Source: Corylus avellana (taxonomy: Eukaryota; Streptophyta; Magnoliopsida; Fagales; Betulaceae). Taken from it: DNA of 64,000 bases. Below the pieces are notes generated by a model. That model made no database searches. It was not told the origin of the DNA and saw nothing but the letters and a program-made list of their open reading frames with translations. The position numbers and the translations under genes are program-made. The stretch lies in the NCBI RefSeq assembly GCF_901000735.1, contig NC_081543.1, positions 28,167,515 through 28,231,514 of the forward strand, written 5' to 3'. Each line of letters begins with the position of its first letter. The first letter of the stretch is position 1. Shown here in pieces: positions 1 to 12,259 of this stretch.

Positions 1-1956
1 ATGTGCTAGTTCAAGGGGTTCTAGAGGGACATCTCATGGTCGTACTCGTGGTCGACAACTCCTAATCCCTTGTAAAAAAAGATTAAGAACAAAAAGATCT
101 TCAGTATGAGACCATTTTATTAAATCAGTATAAATGTCATGGTACAAAAAATGCCACCTCTAACATGTTGTACAATTTTAGAAAATGCCAAAAGTACAAG
201 AGCTTAAAAGCAAAAACAGATAGCTCTCAGTCTAAGTTCACTTTTATGGCTGAGCAGAGTTAGAGTGATGGTAGTATTGGTAATAACCTAATTGTTGGTA
301 AGTATTCTGAAAAAGGGAGACACTTTGTGAAATGATCATTGTTGATGAATTTCCCTTTTCAATTGTGGAGAAGATGGGTGTTAAAAAAATGTTGAGGGTT
401 CTTGAGCCTCGTTTTGAACTTCCTTCTCGCTATACAATGATGAAGGATTGTGTTAAGTTGTTTATAACAAAAAAAGAATTAATCAAAAAGAAGTTGTTGA
501 TGGCTGGTCAAAGGGTTTCTTTGACAACTGACACTTGGACTTCGATTCAAAATATGAATTACATGGTTGTAATGGGACATTTCATTGACTCTACTTTGAA
601 ATATCACAAAAGAATATTGGCATTTCGCCAAGTGTCGGATCACAGGGCAATAACGATTACTAAGGAAATAGAGCAACGTTTGGTGGAATGGGGGATTACT
701 CGTGTATTGGCGATAACACTTGACAATGCAAGTGCTAATGATAAAGCAATTAGTGAGTTTGGTAAAAGAAATATGTCAAATAACGATGTTATTTGTCGCC
801 ATGAGTTTGTTCATATAAGGTGTTGTGCACATATTCTAAATTTAATTGTGAAGAAGGGTACGAATGATGCACATGATTCAATTGAAAGGGTCCGAAATAT
901 GGTGAAGTATGTGAAGGGATTCCCAAAGATTGGCCCTCTTTAAGCCTTGTGTAGAAAGGAGGAATCTTAGGTGTCGATCTTCCTTGACTCTTGATGTTTC
1001 CACTAGATGGAACTCTACTTATACCATGTTGAAGGCGGCACAAAAGTATGAAAGAGCATTTAATCTTATGTTAGATGAAGATGCGAATTTTTTACATTAT
1101 TTGAATAATGATAGTGGAGGGAAGGATGTGTTGGGGGCTCCAAATGAAGATGATTGGAATAAGGTTTGACACATTGTTAAATTCTTGCGTGTGTTTTATG
1201 ACGAAACAATTCAAATGTTGGGTTCCTTGTACTCAACTTCCAACTTGTTTTTTGGTATTCTTCAAAATGTATATATTGTTTGGACGACTATTGTGAAAGT
1301 GATGATTATTTATTGAGTAACATGGCAATACAAATGAAAGTGTAATATGATAAGCAGTAGGGAAATTTTTTGGCTATTACCCCTTGTTGTTTGTTGCTTC
1401 TGTGCTTGATCCATGTTACAAGATATCCGTATTGAAATTTTCGTTCTAGACGAATGTGGGTCTAGTAAAAGCAAAAGAAATTGTTGAGAAATTAAAGAGT
1501 GTCTTGGGCCGGTTATATGAACAATATGCTAAGAATGAAAGTGGGGCTAGGTTTGCAAATGAAGAGCGTGATTGCACAAGTTCCAAAGGTATGGGTGTGG
1601 GTACTAATAAGAAAGATGCTTTAGCTATTTACCATTCATTTCGGGCGTCCAAAAATGTGATGATATGTTGGACAGCGATAGAGCAATATTCTACGGAAGA
1701 GGTCGAAACACCAAGTGCCAACTTTGATATTTTAATGTGGTGGAGGGTAAATAAGGTAAAGTTTTCGGTTCTCGCCGAGATAGCACGGGATGTCCTAGCA
1801 ATTCCACTTACTTATGTTGCTTCTGAGTCGGCGTTTAGCATCGGAGGTCGCATCATAGATCCTTTTCGGAGTTCTTTGGCTCCGAAAACAGTGGAAGCTC
1901 TTATTTGTTGTCAAAATTGGTTGAGATCCTCTCCAAATTTTCAGTATGGTGAATGA
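1..1956 (+). pseudogene. hAT (Ac-like, BED-finger) transposase, broken
   Basis: Remains of a ZBED/RICESLEEPER-type transposase. About 110-200 resembles a BED zinc finger in a decayed frame (Trp/His/Phe-containing start, then C...G..N AT S NM). 332-943 gives a 203-aa stretch of the RNase H-fold core, with LTTDTWTS and the ALTLDNASAND-like segment containing the catalytic Asp, then a CCAHILNLIVK segment. A frameshift near 940 moves into 930-1169 (STRWNSTYTML). 1170-1455 is broken further. 1456-1956 holds the C-terminal dimerisation domain, with the hallmark ASESAFSIGGRI and a terminal LICCQNWL. Order and motifs match the family; at least two frameshifts and several stops make it a pseudogene. 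The identity is secure at superfamily level only. Confidence 0.88.
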
Positions 1957-3055
1957 CTCTTGCCTGATATTGAAGATGAAGAAAGCTACAGCTTGAGTTA
2001 GGTAATGTTTGTTAATTTCAAATTTATTCATTGTTCTAATTATTTGATTAAATTATTTTTCCTAATCCTTTAAAAATTTCATTGTGGTAGAAATTCTGTC
2101 TAATTCCCTCACATTTGACGCGGATTAAGGCTTGATGGATGAACTTTGCAAGGTGATGTTTTGTTTAAAATATTTGGTAAGTTTTTTGCATCTTATTTTT
2201 TTCTTATTTGATATTTATTTCTTACTCTTTAATATTAATTACTAATAGCAATTCACTTTATTTATGTTTTGATTTGTTGGATTATTGAAGGAAGCAGATT
2301 TAAGAAATTGAAGATAATTCATGTTTGAGGTGGCTCATGGAAATTATTGTGTAACCGTGTTGATGTTGATGTTTATCCATATTGATCACTATCTTTATGT
2401 TTTCTCGCTTTTATATTTGTGTAATGGTGTTGCCCATGAATTATTTTCTTTTTACTAAGCGACTTTAACTAGTTAATACTTTATTTATTATTCATTAATG
2501 AATTTTATTTTAATTTGGGTTTGGGTAGGTTTGATTTTTTTTTTTTTTAGTGATAGCATTGGATGTGATTTCTTTGCCTTTGGGGAAAGCATTTTCCATT
2601 AACTAGTTTTGTTAGTCTAATTAGCATTCATGACATTAATTAGTCCATTTGCTTTGGAAAAATGTATTTTATAATATAAAAAAAAATTGTGTCGGATCAA
2701 TATAACAAGTTTTCAATTTTTAGTCCAAAAACCAAATATTTGGGTCCCAACAAAAAGTATTTGGGCCAAAAACAACTCATTTTTAATAAGTTATTTTAGC
2801 CCAATAAAAAGTATTTGGGCTCTCAAAAGTAAAAAAAAACTCATTTTTGGCCCAACAAAATAAATCAATATAAAGCCCACGGTTAAACCGGTTAACCGGT
2901 TTAATCGAACCATTTAACCGTGTACCATTATAACCGATAATTTCGGTTAAAATTTTTATTGGTCCGATATCGGTTAATAAACCGTTTAATCGAAAATTAT
3001 TGGTTAATAACCAGTAAGAGCCAAAACCAAACCGTTTTGACCGTGCCCAGGCCTA
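1..3055 (+). mobile_element. hAT transposon, left end outside window, degenerate
   Basis: DNA transposon of the hAT superfamily. Its transposase remains fill about 1-1956, and an AT-rich 3' region follows. The right terminus is placed near 3055, where the DNA reads inward as TAGGCCTGGGCACGGT, the usual hAT pattern of TA-GG-TGGGCA; the left terminus lies before base 1, so no target duplication can be checked. The last 170 bases are rich in CCGGTT/AACCGG subterminal motifs, as is common in plant hAT elements. The element cannot be active because its coding region is broken. Confidence 0.75.
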
Positions 3056-4766
3056 TTAAAGACAGATAATTTAGCATGACGAAACTAGTGCGCGCAGCGA
3101 GTCTCCAATTAATTCCGAAGCCAATTCGACAAAGACATTTATCAAGTGATATTTTCAGGAAATGAGCTGCCTATCTTAACAACACAGGGTGGTGCATTAA
3201 CGGACTTGTTGGCTTGTACTGCTCCTAGTCAGGCCACATGGTGGTGCATTAACCGACTTATTAATTTTTTTTGAAAAGTGAAAGAAAGTTATTTTGTAAT
3301 GTAAAAAAATGAAGTTAATTTTTTTAAAGAAAAAATGGAAGAATGTTTTGCCAAATGCTTTGGTAACTCCGCAATGACGCCCGTAGGTCTTTGCTTACCG
3401 ACCCGGATCCTAATCTAGATTGCTTGGTAAAAGATGTATGCAGCCGGCCTAATTGGTAGGATGCTACTTATACTAAAATCAATGTGATAGATATGACCAT
3501 ATCATGTATTCATCAAATTCTCTTTTTAAAGGCGGATTTAGTTAATTAATGCAATCAGACAAAAATGCATTAAATTGACATACCAGCAGCCAAAATCTTT
3601 GAATGGATGAAAGGCTTCAATTAAAAAAATAAAAAACTATGAATATGGAGATAACAATATAATATTCAAGTATCGTTAGGATTCTCCACTCCTAGGGTAG
3701 CTTCATTATATGCAATCATAGCAGAAGATATGGAATTGTTTTTCTTAGTGAAGAACAGCTACTCAAGAGAATTAAGTGAGTGGTTAGGAAAAGAATCATG
3801 ACCGGAAGGTTTATGTTATGCATTCACTTGTGAAATTTAAATTTGTGTTTTACATTGAAAAAAAAAAAGAAAAAAAAAAGAAGGTGGTTGATATATTTAA
3901 GTAGATCCAAACCCATTAGCTTAAGCCTTTGGGCTAAAAGTAGCATCCTAATACGTATATTAATTTATTCTTGTTTGACTCTTTTGGTGTTTCTCTCTCC
4001 CCTACAGTTTATGAGAAACAAGATTAACGAAAATTTATGTAGGAGTCGGGGCCTTCCGAATTGCGTGTTTGGTGATGGTTGAGATTGTTTGTTGGGGGAT
4101 GAGTACTTTTGGCAATTGGCTAGAGGTATAGTGAGCTTGAATACTGGGATATTGATAGATAGAATGAAGTTACTTATCATCTTGGTATCTAATCGATGAA
4201 TGCTACGGTTCTTCCTGGTCCTACATGAATTTTATTTTCTGTGTTTTTTTTTTTTTTTCTTCTCTTTTTCTGAGGGACTGGTAGGGTAATTTGTTTTTTT
4301 ATAACACAATATCCACGTAGGACTAGAATAACGCTAAGAGAAGTACAGGGAGGAGGCCACTGTAGCATTTCTTGTATCTAACCCTAAAAAGCCCTTGTGA
4401 TATTGATATAGATAAGGAGACACTATACTCACAAATTGATCATTGAGAATTATTGGGTCTTTAATTTGAATGCTTCCCAACTCCCAAATACTCACAAACT
4501 GATCATCGAGAATTATATATATATGGCCGCCCTGATACTGCATGTCTTTTACCTACAAATTAAGACATCTCTGATGATGCTAATTAGCAATCGTGTTTTA
4601 TAGATCATCTGTATCTTCACAACATTTAAAAGAAGTATCTTCCTATGGCTGATGATGTAGATCAAGTATTTAAAAGAAGTATCTTCCATGTTTGAAACTT
4701 TCTATGACGGTATTTCCTGTGGCTGATGATGTAGATCAAGTATTTTCAAACTTTTAGTAGTCCAAT
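3056..4766. other. intergenic DNA, no gene seen
   Basis: AT-rich non-coding DNA between the hAT end and a CACTA end. No ORF has a recognisable domain; the short ones at 3843-4543 are low-complexity or purine-tract translations. A phrase GGTGGTGCATTAA occurs twice (about 3190 and 3241). It may hold old repeat debris, but no borders can be drawn. Confidence 0.6.
4639..4745. repeat. short direct repeat with an inverted copy 12 kb away
   Basis: The phrase GGCTGATGATGTAGATCAAG occurs twice about 70 bases apart, each copy followed by TATTT. Its reverse complement, with the neighbouring GAAATACC and AGAAAGTTTCAT context, recurs at about 17005-17062. It is a small dispersed repeat of unknown type. 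Confidence 0.7.
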
Positions 4767-4936
4767 CACTACAAAAAAAAAGGGGTTTTCTGACGTGTGC
4801 TACAGTGTAATTTTTTTGCCACCTCAGCAATTTTCTGTCGTGTTATATATAAAACGTCAGAAAAATTTTTCCTGACGTGTGAATAGTAACACGTCAGAAT
4901 TTTCTGACGTGTCTGAACAGACACGTCAGAAAATTC
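4767..4936 (+). mobile_element. CACTA (En/Spm) element, left end only
   Basis: Starts with CACTACAAAAAAAAAGGGG, the canonical CACTA terminal repeat, followed by alternating TGACGTG and CACGTCA subterminal motifs typical of sites bound by the element's own TNPA-like protein. It runs straight into a 100-N gap. The DNA after the gap is a different repeat, so the other end must lie in the unsequenced part. Confidence 0.8.
4897..4936. repeat. 19-bp-arm perfect inverted repeat abutting the gap
   Basis: Two exact 19-base arms (4897-4915 and 4918-4936) separated by AA, built from the CACTA subterminal motif CTGACGTGTCTG. The strong hairpin ends exactly at the first N. Confidence 0.9.
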
Positions 4937-5036
4937 NNNNNNNNNNNNNNNNNNNNNNNNNNNNNNNNNNNNNNNNNNNNNNNNNNNNNNNNNNNNNNNN
5001 NNNNNNNNNNNNNNNNNNNNNNNNNNNNNNNNNNNN
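4937..5036. other. assembly gap (100 N)
   Basis: Exactly 100 N, the usual placeholder for a gap of unknown size. The missing sequence probably includes the right part of the CACTA element and the start of the tandem array that follows. Confidence 0.97.
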
Positions 5037-5475
5037 GAATTGTGCCATCTTCTTAATTCAAACTATAATTATTAAATTTGAGCTCTCAAATTATTAAAAA
5101 CAAGTACAGGTTGCAAAAGTAACATACTTTCCTATTATTTCTTAAAACTCCTTGTTCAACGTGTAATCATACGGTGCTTTAAGTTTCATCCATAATTTGA
5201 GTTTTAAGGTACATCACACGTTTTCATACATATTGCACACGTTAAAAAGATTCATATGATTAAAATAAATTGGGGGACATGCACGAGGAACAAGGGAAAC
5301 GTTGTAAAGAACATAATTTGTTCTTCTTCTTTTTTTTTTTCTTTTTTTTTTTTGGTATTTCTACCATTTTTAAGTCTTATTAAAAGCTCATTAATTACAA
5401 TATTGGAGAGGTCCATATCTCTCAACTTAACAAGAAATGACAATGAACGAGGGACGCGTGATAAAGAACAAATCT

Positions 5476-5518
<43 letters not shown>

Positions 5519-5715
5519 CTCAAGTCTTATTAAAAGGCCATTAATTACAATATTTGTGCTATAAACTTAGCTTCCAATAGTGCAATTTAACATAGGAAGA
5601 GGTCCGTATCTCTCTACTTAACAAAATATGACAATGAATAAAGGCAACTTTGGTTTTAGGCAATGACAACCATATAGCCTAGGGGGCATGGCTATAGCTT
5701 AGTTCCGCCCCTAGT

Positions 5716-7746
5716 TTTTTTTTTTTTTTTTGATGAAATATTTGCTTCTTCATTAATCAATCAAAAGATAATACAGATTGCTCTCTCTGAATAATCGCTG
5801 AGATACAATCAGGGAATTCTCCCAACCACTCCTTTTCGAAGCCTAGACCCACCGCTAATTTTGCTAGATGATGAGCTGCGAAATTGGCATTACGTCCTAC
5901 ATGCTTAACCTCCCAGCTGCTAAACCCGTTGAGCAAAGATTTAGCATCCGCCGCAAGGTGTCCAAATCTGCTCCAGTTTTCTTCTCGTGTGTTCATCGCG
6001 TCCACTACGTTTTTGGCATCACCTTCCAGGCTGATAATATTTGCACCAATTGCTCTACAATACCGCAGTGCATGGATAGCTGCTAAAGCTTCCGCAGCTG
6101 ATGGATCAAAAGCCCCTTGACTTGTACTGCATCTAGCGGCAATGACTCTGCCTTCATGATCTCTGATGATCACACCCATTCCTACTCTTCCATGTTTGAC
6201 ATCTAACGCAACGTCCCAGTTAGCCTTCAGTCTGCCCTGTGGAGGTGCTTGCCATGTTGCATCTTCTTTGCTTCCCTGGACTTCTTGCACTGAAGGCTCA
6301 CTGCTGTTGGCCTGACCAAACTCGGAGATTTCGTTTTTCACCTTCTGGATCAGCAAATTTGGATGGCTAAAAACTCCCTCGTGAATTACTTCATTTCTCC
6401 TAAGCCACAATTGCCGAGATAGTCCACTAAAAAATTTGACTTCTTCCTCATTAGCAGTTTTCAACACCTCCTCCAGCACCTTAAGAAAAGATAACCCCTT
6501 AATGGAACTCTTCTGGAATTTTTTGCAGCTTGACCCCCACGCATCCATGGCTGAGGAGCATTCCCATAACACATGGGTGGATGTCTCAACGTCTCTCTCA
6601 CAAATTGGGCACTGCGGATCTTGCACTATTTTCCTTCTCAAAAGATTATCCCTAGTAGGTAGAATATTATGGCAAGCTCTCCATAAAAAATTCTTTTCCA
6701 CACTAGGGATATGTAATTTCCAAATCCGCTGCCACACTTCACTCTTGTACATACCCATAGAACAGCCAGCCTTGTATCTATCCTCCACTTCTTTAGCCAA
6801 GTGATAGGCGCTCTTAACAGAAAAAAGCCCATTTACCGTACCGCTCCAAATCAGCAAATCTGCTTGATTAGTACAACTAAGCGGAATTGATTTTATGGCT
6901 TGCACTTCATCCTCTCTAAAAAGATTTGCCAAAAGATTACAATCCCACCAGCCCCTTTCCTTATCAATAAGCTCACATACCTTGGCATTTTCATACCCTT
7001 GTCGTGTAGGAGATGGGATAAAGAGGCTGTGCCGAGTGGGAACCCAACGATCTCCCCAAATGCGGACCTTCTCCCCATTTCCGATCCTCCAACACAATCC
7101 CTCTTTCAATAATGCCTGCGAACTCCAAATACTCCTCCATGCATACGAAGGTTTTGAACCAATATTCGCATCCAAAACCTCCTTTTTGGGAAAATATTTC
7201 GCCTTCATTATTTTTGCAACCAAGCTTTCCGGTGTTTTTCAGAGACGCCAATATTGCTTAGCCAAAAGAGCCTTGTTAAAACAAGAGAACTCTCTAAATC
7301 CCATTCCTTCCTTCTCTTTATTGTCTCCTAATCGTTCCCAACTCATCCAGTGAATGCGGGACTCATTGCTTTTATGCCCCCACCAAAATTTCTGCATCAT
7401 TGAATTTATATTGGAACATAATGCTTTCGGAAGCAAGAAGACACTCATGCTATATGTCGGTATAGCTTGCACCACTGCCTTCAAAAGAATTTCCTTCCCC
7501 GCCTGCGATAAAAATCTCAGCTTCCAATCTTTCAGTCGTTTTTCAATCCGGTCAATAATCGTCTTAAACTCCTTAGTTCGTGACTTCCCCACCAAAGCCG
7601 GGAGTCCCAAATAGGTATCAAACCTTTGAGACACCGGGAGTGCAGCGATCTCAAGAATGGCTTTCTTCTCTTCAGTTTGTGTATTTCGACTAAAATAGAT
7701 TGCAGTTTGTTGACATTTAGCAATTGACCCGAAGCACGCTCATAGC
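5716..7746 (-). mobile_element. L1-type LINE, 5'-truncated, inserted in the tandem array
   Basis: Non-LTR retrotransposon on the minus strand. Its poly(A) tail appears as a T run at about 5715-5731 on the + strand. It is flanked by a 15-base target duplication AGTTCCGCCCCTAGT (5701-5715 and 7747-7761), which also lets the interrupted array unit be rejoined. The 5' part, including the endonuclease and catalytic reverse transcriptase, is absent, as expected from incomplete reverse transcription. Confidence 0.92.
5757..7723 (-). pseudogene. LINE ORF2 C-terminal part: RT thumb, zf-RVT, RNase H
   Basis: Read on the minus strand, 7634-7239 encodes the region just after the RT catalytic core, with YLGLPALVGKSR, a KDWKLRFLSQAGKEILLKAV-like thumb segment and FWWGHKSNESRIHW. 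A frameshift near 7230 leads into a 488-aa open frame, 7223-5757. That frame holds a zinc-binding RT-associated domain (zf-RVT; FLWRACHNILPTRDNLLRR, CPICERD...STHVLWEC) and then a plant-LINE RNase H domain (ANWDVALD ... RVGMGVIIRDHEGRV ... EALAAIHAL ... LEGDAKNVVDA) with the expected acidic residues. The long uninterrupted frame suggests fairly recent insertion. Without endonuclease and the RT active site it cannot mobilise itself. Confidence 0.9.
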
Positions 7747-10165
7747 AGTTCCGCCCCTAGTTAATAGCACATTGAGTGGTAACATAATCAAAAGATAATT
7801 ATTAAATAAAAATACAGGTTGCACATGTGCCATGTTTTTAATTCAAACTATAATTAATAAATTTGAGATGAATAATGTTAATAAATTTGAGCTCTATAAT
7901 TATTGAATAAAAATATAGGTTGCACAAGTGACATACTTTTTTATTATTTCTTAGAAAACTCCTTGTCCGACCTGTCATCACAAGGTGGTTTATATTTAAT
8001 CCATAATTTGAGTTTTAGGGTGCTTCACTCAATTTCATACAAATTGCATACATTAAAAAGATTCGTGTGATTAAAATAAATTGGGAGGCTTGCAAGAGTA
8101 ACGAGGGAAAGGTTGTAAATAACATAATTTTTTTTTTTTTTGGTATTTCTAACATTTTTCAATTCTTTTTAAAAGGCTATTAATTACAATATTGGAGAGG
8201 TCCATATCTCTTGATCTACTTAACAAGAAATATCAATAAATAAAGGCAACTTTGGTTTTGGGCAAGGACCACCATATAGCCTAGGGGGCGTGGCTATAGT
8301 TTAGTTCCGCCCCTAGTTAATAGCACATTGTGTGGTAACATGATCAAAAGATAATTGTTAAATGAAAATACAGGTTGCACATGTGCCATGTTTTTAATTC
8401 AAACTATAATTAATAAATTTGAGATGAATAATGTTAATAAATTTGAGCTCTATAATTATTAAATACAATTACAGGTTGCACAAGTGATATACTTTTTTAT
8501 TATTTCTTAGAAAACTACTTGTCCGACCTATCACCACACGGTGGTTTATATTTAATCCATAATTTGAGTTTTAGGGTACTTCACTCAATTTCATACAAAT
8601 TGCATAAGTTAAAAAGGTTCATGTGATTAAAATAAATTGGGAGGCTTGCAAGAGGAACGAGGGAAACGTTATAAAGAACATAATTTTTTTTTTTTTTTTT
8701 TTGTATTTCTAACATTTTTCAATTCTTATTAAAAGGCCATTAATTACAATATTGGAGAGGTCCATATCTCTCTACTTAGCAAGAAATAACAATGAATAAA
8801 GGCAACTTTGGTTTTGGGCAAGGACCACCTTATTGCTTGGGGGCTTGGCTATAAATTAATTTCTCCCCTAGTTAATAGCATATTGCGTGGTAACATGATC
8901 AAAATATAATTATTAAATAAAAATACATGTTCCACATGTGCCATGTTTTTAATTCAAACTATAATAAATAAATTTGAGCACTATAATTATTAAATACAAA
9001 TACATGTTGCACAAGTAATATACTTTCTTATTATTGCTTAGAAAACGCCTTGTCCGACCCATCATCACACAGTGGTTTATATTTAGTCCATAATTTGAGT
9101 TTTAAGGTACTTCACTCCTTTTCTTACAAATTGCATACGTTAAAAAGATTCATTAAAATAAATTAGGAGGCTTGCACGAGGAACGAGGGAAACGTTGTAA
9201 AGAAAATAAATTTTTTTTTTTTTTTTTGGTATTTCTAACATTTTTAAAGTCTTGTTAAAAGGCCATTAATTACAATATTGGAGATGTCCATATCTCTCTA
9301 CTTAACAAGAAATAACAATGAATAAAGGCAACTTTGGTTTTGGGCAAGGACCACCTTATTGCTTGGAGGACTTGGCTATAAGATAGTTCCGTCCATAGTT
9401 AATAGGACATTCGGTGGTAGCATGATCAAAAGATAATTATTAAATAAAAATACAGGTTGAACTTTTGCCATGTTTTTAATTCAAACTATAATTAATAAAT
9501 TTGAGCTATATTATTATTAAATACAAATAAAGGTTGCAAAAGTCACATACTTTCTTATTATTTTGTTGAACTCCTTGTCCAACTTGTCATCGCACAGTGG
9601 TTTAAGTTTATTCCATAATTTTAAGTTTTATGGTACTTCACTCATTTTCATTGAAATTGCATAAGCTAAAAAGATTCATGTGACTAAAATAAATTGGGAG
9701 GCTTGCACTAGGAACAAGGGATGCATTGTAAAGAACAATTTTTTTTTTATAACAATTTTCAAGTCTTATTAAAAGCCCATTAATTACAATATTTGTGCTA
9801 TAAACTTAGCTTTCAATAGTGCAATTTAACATAGGAAAAAGTCCATATCTCTCTACTTAACAAGATATGACAATGAATAAAGGCAAATTTGGTTTTGGAT
9901 GAGGTCCACCTTATAGCTTTGGGGGCATGGCTATAGCATAGTTCCGCCCCTAGTTAATAGGACATTGTGTGGTAGCATGATCAAAAGATATTTATTAAAT
10001 AAAAATACAAGTTGCACTTGTGCCATGTTTTTAAGTCAAACCATAATTAATAAATTTGAGCTGAATAATGTTAATAAATTTGAGCTCTATAATTTCTAAA
10101 TACAAATACAGGTTGCACAAGTGACATACTTTCTTATTATTTCTTAGAACTTCTTGTCACGTGAC

Positions 10166-12259
10166 ACTACTACTTTTTCCTTACTAAATAACACAACGAA
10201 AAACACTTGATAAATTTTTCTTTTCTTTTTATAACCAACACTTGCTAATAAATACATACCAAAGCTTCTATTATTCATCATTATGACATCACAACTTTAT
10301 CCCCAATACAATGAGTCACTGGCATCATAAATACAACTAAACTAACCATGCTAACTTATGGAAAGATGACTTTTCAAAAGTAAAAGCCTCCTCCAAGCCT
10401 CCAGGGTAAAACTCTAATCAGGCATATGGATCCTCAACGACAGTCTTTGCAGTGACATCTGTAGAATATATCATTATAGTTTTACAAGTAGAAGTGTGAG
10501 TCTACGGCTCTATAAGTTTAAGCAAACTAACCATTTATAATGTGAGCCCATCGTTATTTGAAAATCAATCTCATCACCAATGTTTACTAAACAGCCATGT
10601 ATTCAAGATTTTCACAAATGAGTTTTAATAAACATATGACTAAATGGTAAACTAGATGATAGATAATTTGATACATAGTAATAAATCATAATAATATTTT
10701 CTTGCATTTTCTTACCATATAATTAACTTCACATTTCATAATATGAAGCGGTAAAACAATTCATAACAAAATGAGTAAAACATCAGTTAAAAATCATCAT
10801 AATTGAAGTGCATAGCTTTGCATAACATATCATATCATAAAATAAGTGAATTTATACTCTCACTTATCCCCTAAAGTTTGCTAAGTGTTACCCCAATTAA
10901 CTGCCAGGTTTCTAATAATTTATCCCTCTCATAACTTTGAGGTGTTGAACGTGTAACCCCACTTAACAGTTAGGCTGTTAGGCAACTTTGTTTCCCCTTC
11001 CTAACATCGGGGTGTCAGGCGCATAATCCCCCCTTACCGCTGGGCTTTACATGCATTCGTACATAACATCATATTTTTCAAAACATTATCCTTTTCGCAA
11101 ATACGTTTTCCTTCCAAAAATCAGCTTCTTTTCATAAATTAGTTCATTTGGAAACACATTTTCATTTAACACATATGCAAACTATTTCAAAATATATTCA
11201 TACGTGTAATTAAAATAGTTGGGCTCAACAAAATATAGTTAACATGCTTCTATAAAATAATGCAGGGTCAGTAAGTTCAAACTCACAGGTTAGAGCTTAT
11301 ATTCCTTAAATGCATTCTCCTTCGTCAGTACACTTTCTGCATTAGTATTATATTTTTCACATTAGCATGTATTCTCTCATTCATTCCTAAGCCTCAATTT
11401 AAATCCTAGGATCCTTAAAATACTTCAAGAAACATTATTTTTTATGCTTTGCCCTTATCCTAAAAATTTGGGCATCATAATGACATGTTTACAATATCTT
11501 GGTATCAATTGGGCATCATAATGACATATCTAAACATCTTAATACTATTTGGACATCATAACGACTATATAACATTTTTTTTCTTCGTATTTTCATACGG
11601 GCATTACTATGGCATCAGTGTAATATTTAATAAAAATCCCTAACATTACTTGGGCATCAACAACGACTCTATTGTAAAATACCTAATAAAATTTAGGTAG
11701 TACAACGACGCATTTGTAATATTTAAAAGGATGATTGAATATAATATCATTTTCTGAGATTTTCAATCACACTTTACCGAGCAATTTAGATGCGGACGTG
11801 CCGCCATCCGGGCCCACCTCTTTATAAAGTAGTTGGCAATCTTGTGTCAATGTGATGTTGTTTTGAGATTCCCTTTTAATTTTATTTTATTTTTCTGGGT
11901 TTTTCTTATTTTTTGTAATACTTGTTGCGTGGGGTACTAAAATGTTTACAATATCAATATCACCTTTACAAATTAATCAACCATTAAATTGTAAATTATC
12001 AAGCAACAATTCATAAAAAAAATGAGCCTCCAATTTGTAAGAGGTTATAATGAACGTAATAATCTCTTTAGCATATATATATAAAAGCTTATAAATCTTT
12101 TAATAAAAAGTGGAAGTAAAATGTTGGATTTAAGATTCTGGTGAGAAGAAACAAGTTGTTGGACAAGCTAGATCCCATCCAAGAAAATGGTGGGATCTAT
12201 ATTTTTGGTACTATTATAAATTTATACAGGAAAGAGGGACTGGCGCGTACGCCTGTTTC
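10166..12259. other. gene-free AT-rich region
   Basis: About 2.1 kb with no convincing coding frame, RNA gene or terminal repeats. The stretch 10860-11080, with several CCCC/GGGG runs around ACTTAAC and GGTGT, has the look of an old retrotransposon LTR or untranslated region, but no partner copy is in the window, so this stays a guess. Confidence 0.5.
11455..11735. repeat. degenerate ~55-65-bp direct repeats
   Basis: The phrase GGGCATCATAATGACAT and diverged forms (GGACATCATAACGAC, GGGCATCAACAACGACT, GTAGTACAACGACG) recur about every 55-65 bases, each followed by a TAATATTTAA-like segment. Decayed minisatellite or tandem piece of an old element; function unknown. Confidence 0.6.

Larger units (their letters stand above)
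5037..10165. repeat. tandem array of ~555-bp units, split by a LINE
   Basis: A unit containing GATCAAAAGATAATT, a TACAGGTTGCACA segment, a poly-T run and GGTTTTGGGCAAGGACCACC repeats head to tail. The anchor falls at about 7786, 8341, 8896, 9423 and 9978, giving periods of 555, 555, 527 and 555. An earlier unit at 5037-5714 is interrupted by a LINE and resumes at 7747; the last unit stops near 10165. At least five full or nearly full units are visible. Two subtypes exist: the first unit and the one at 9423 carry an extra segment containing TTTGTGCTATAAACTTAGCTT. No coding potential is evident. The array begins at the gap, so its true length is unknown. Confidence 0.88.

Noticed and set aside
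5868..7614. Several + strand frames over the LINE
   Set aside because: Antisense shadows of the minus-strand LINE ORF2, which carries the domains.
5037..10165. CRISPR-like or rDNA array
   Set aside because: Units are ~555 bases, contiguous, eukaryotic and without rRNA features; a tandem repeat or satellite fits.
10860..11760. Possible full LTR retrotransposon
   Set aside because: No paired repeats, primer-binding site or coding remnants could be seen; left as unclassified.
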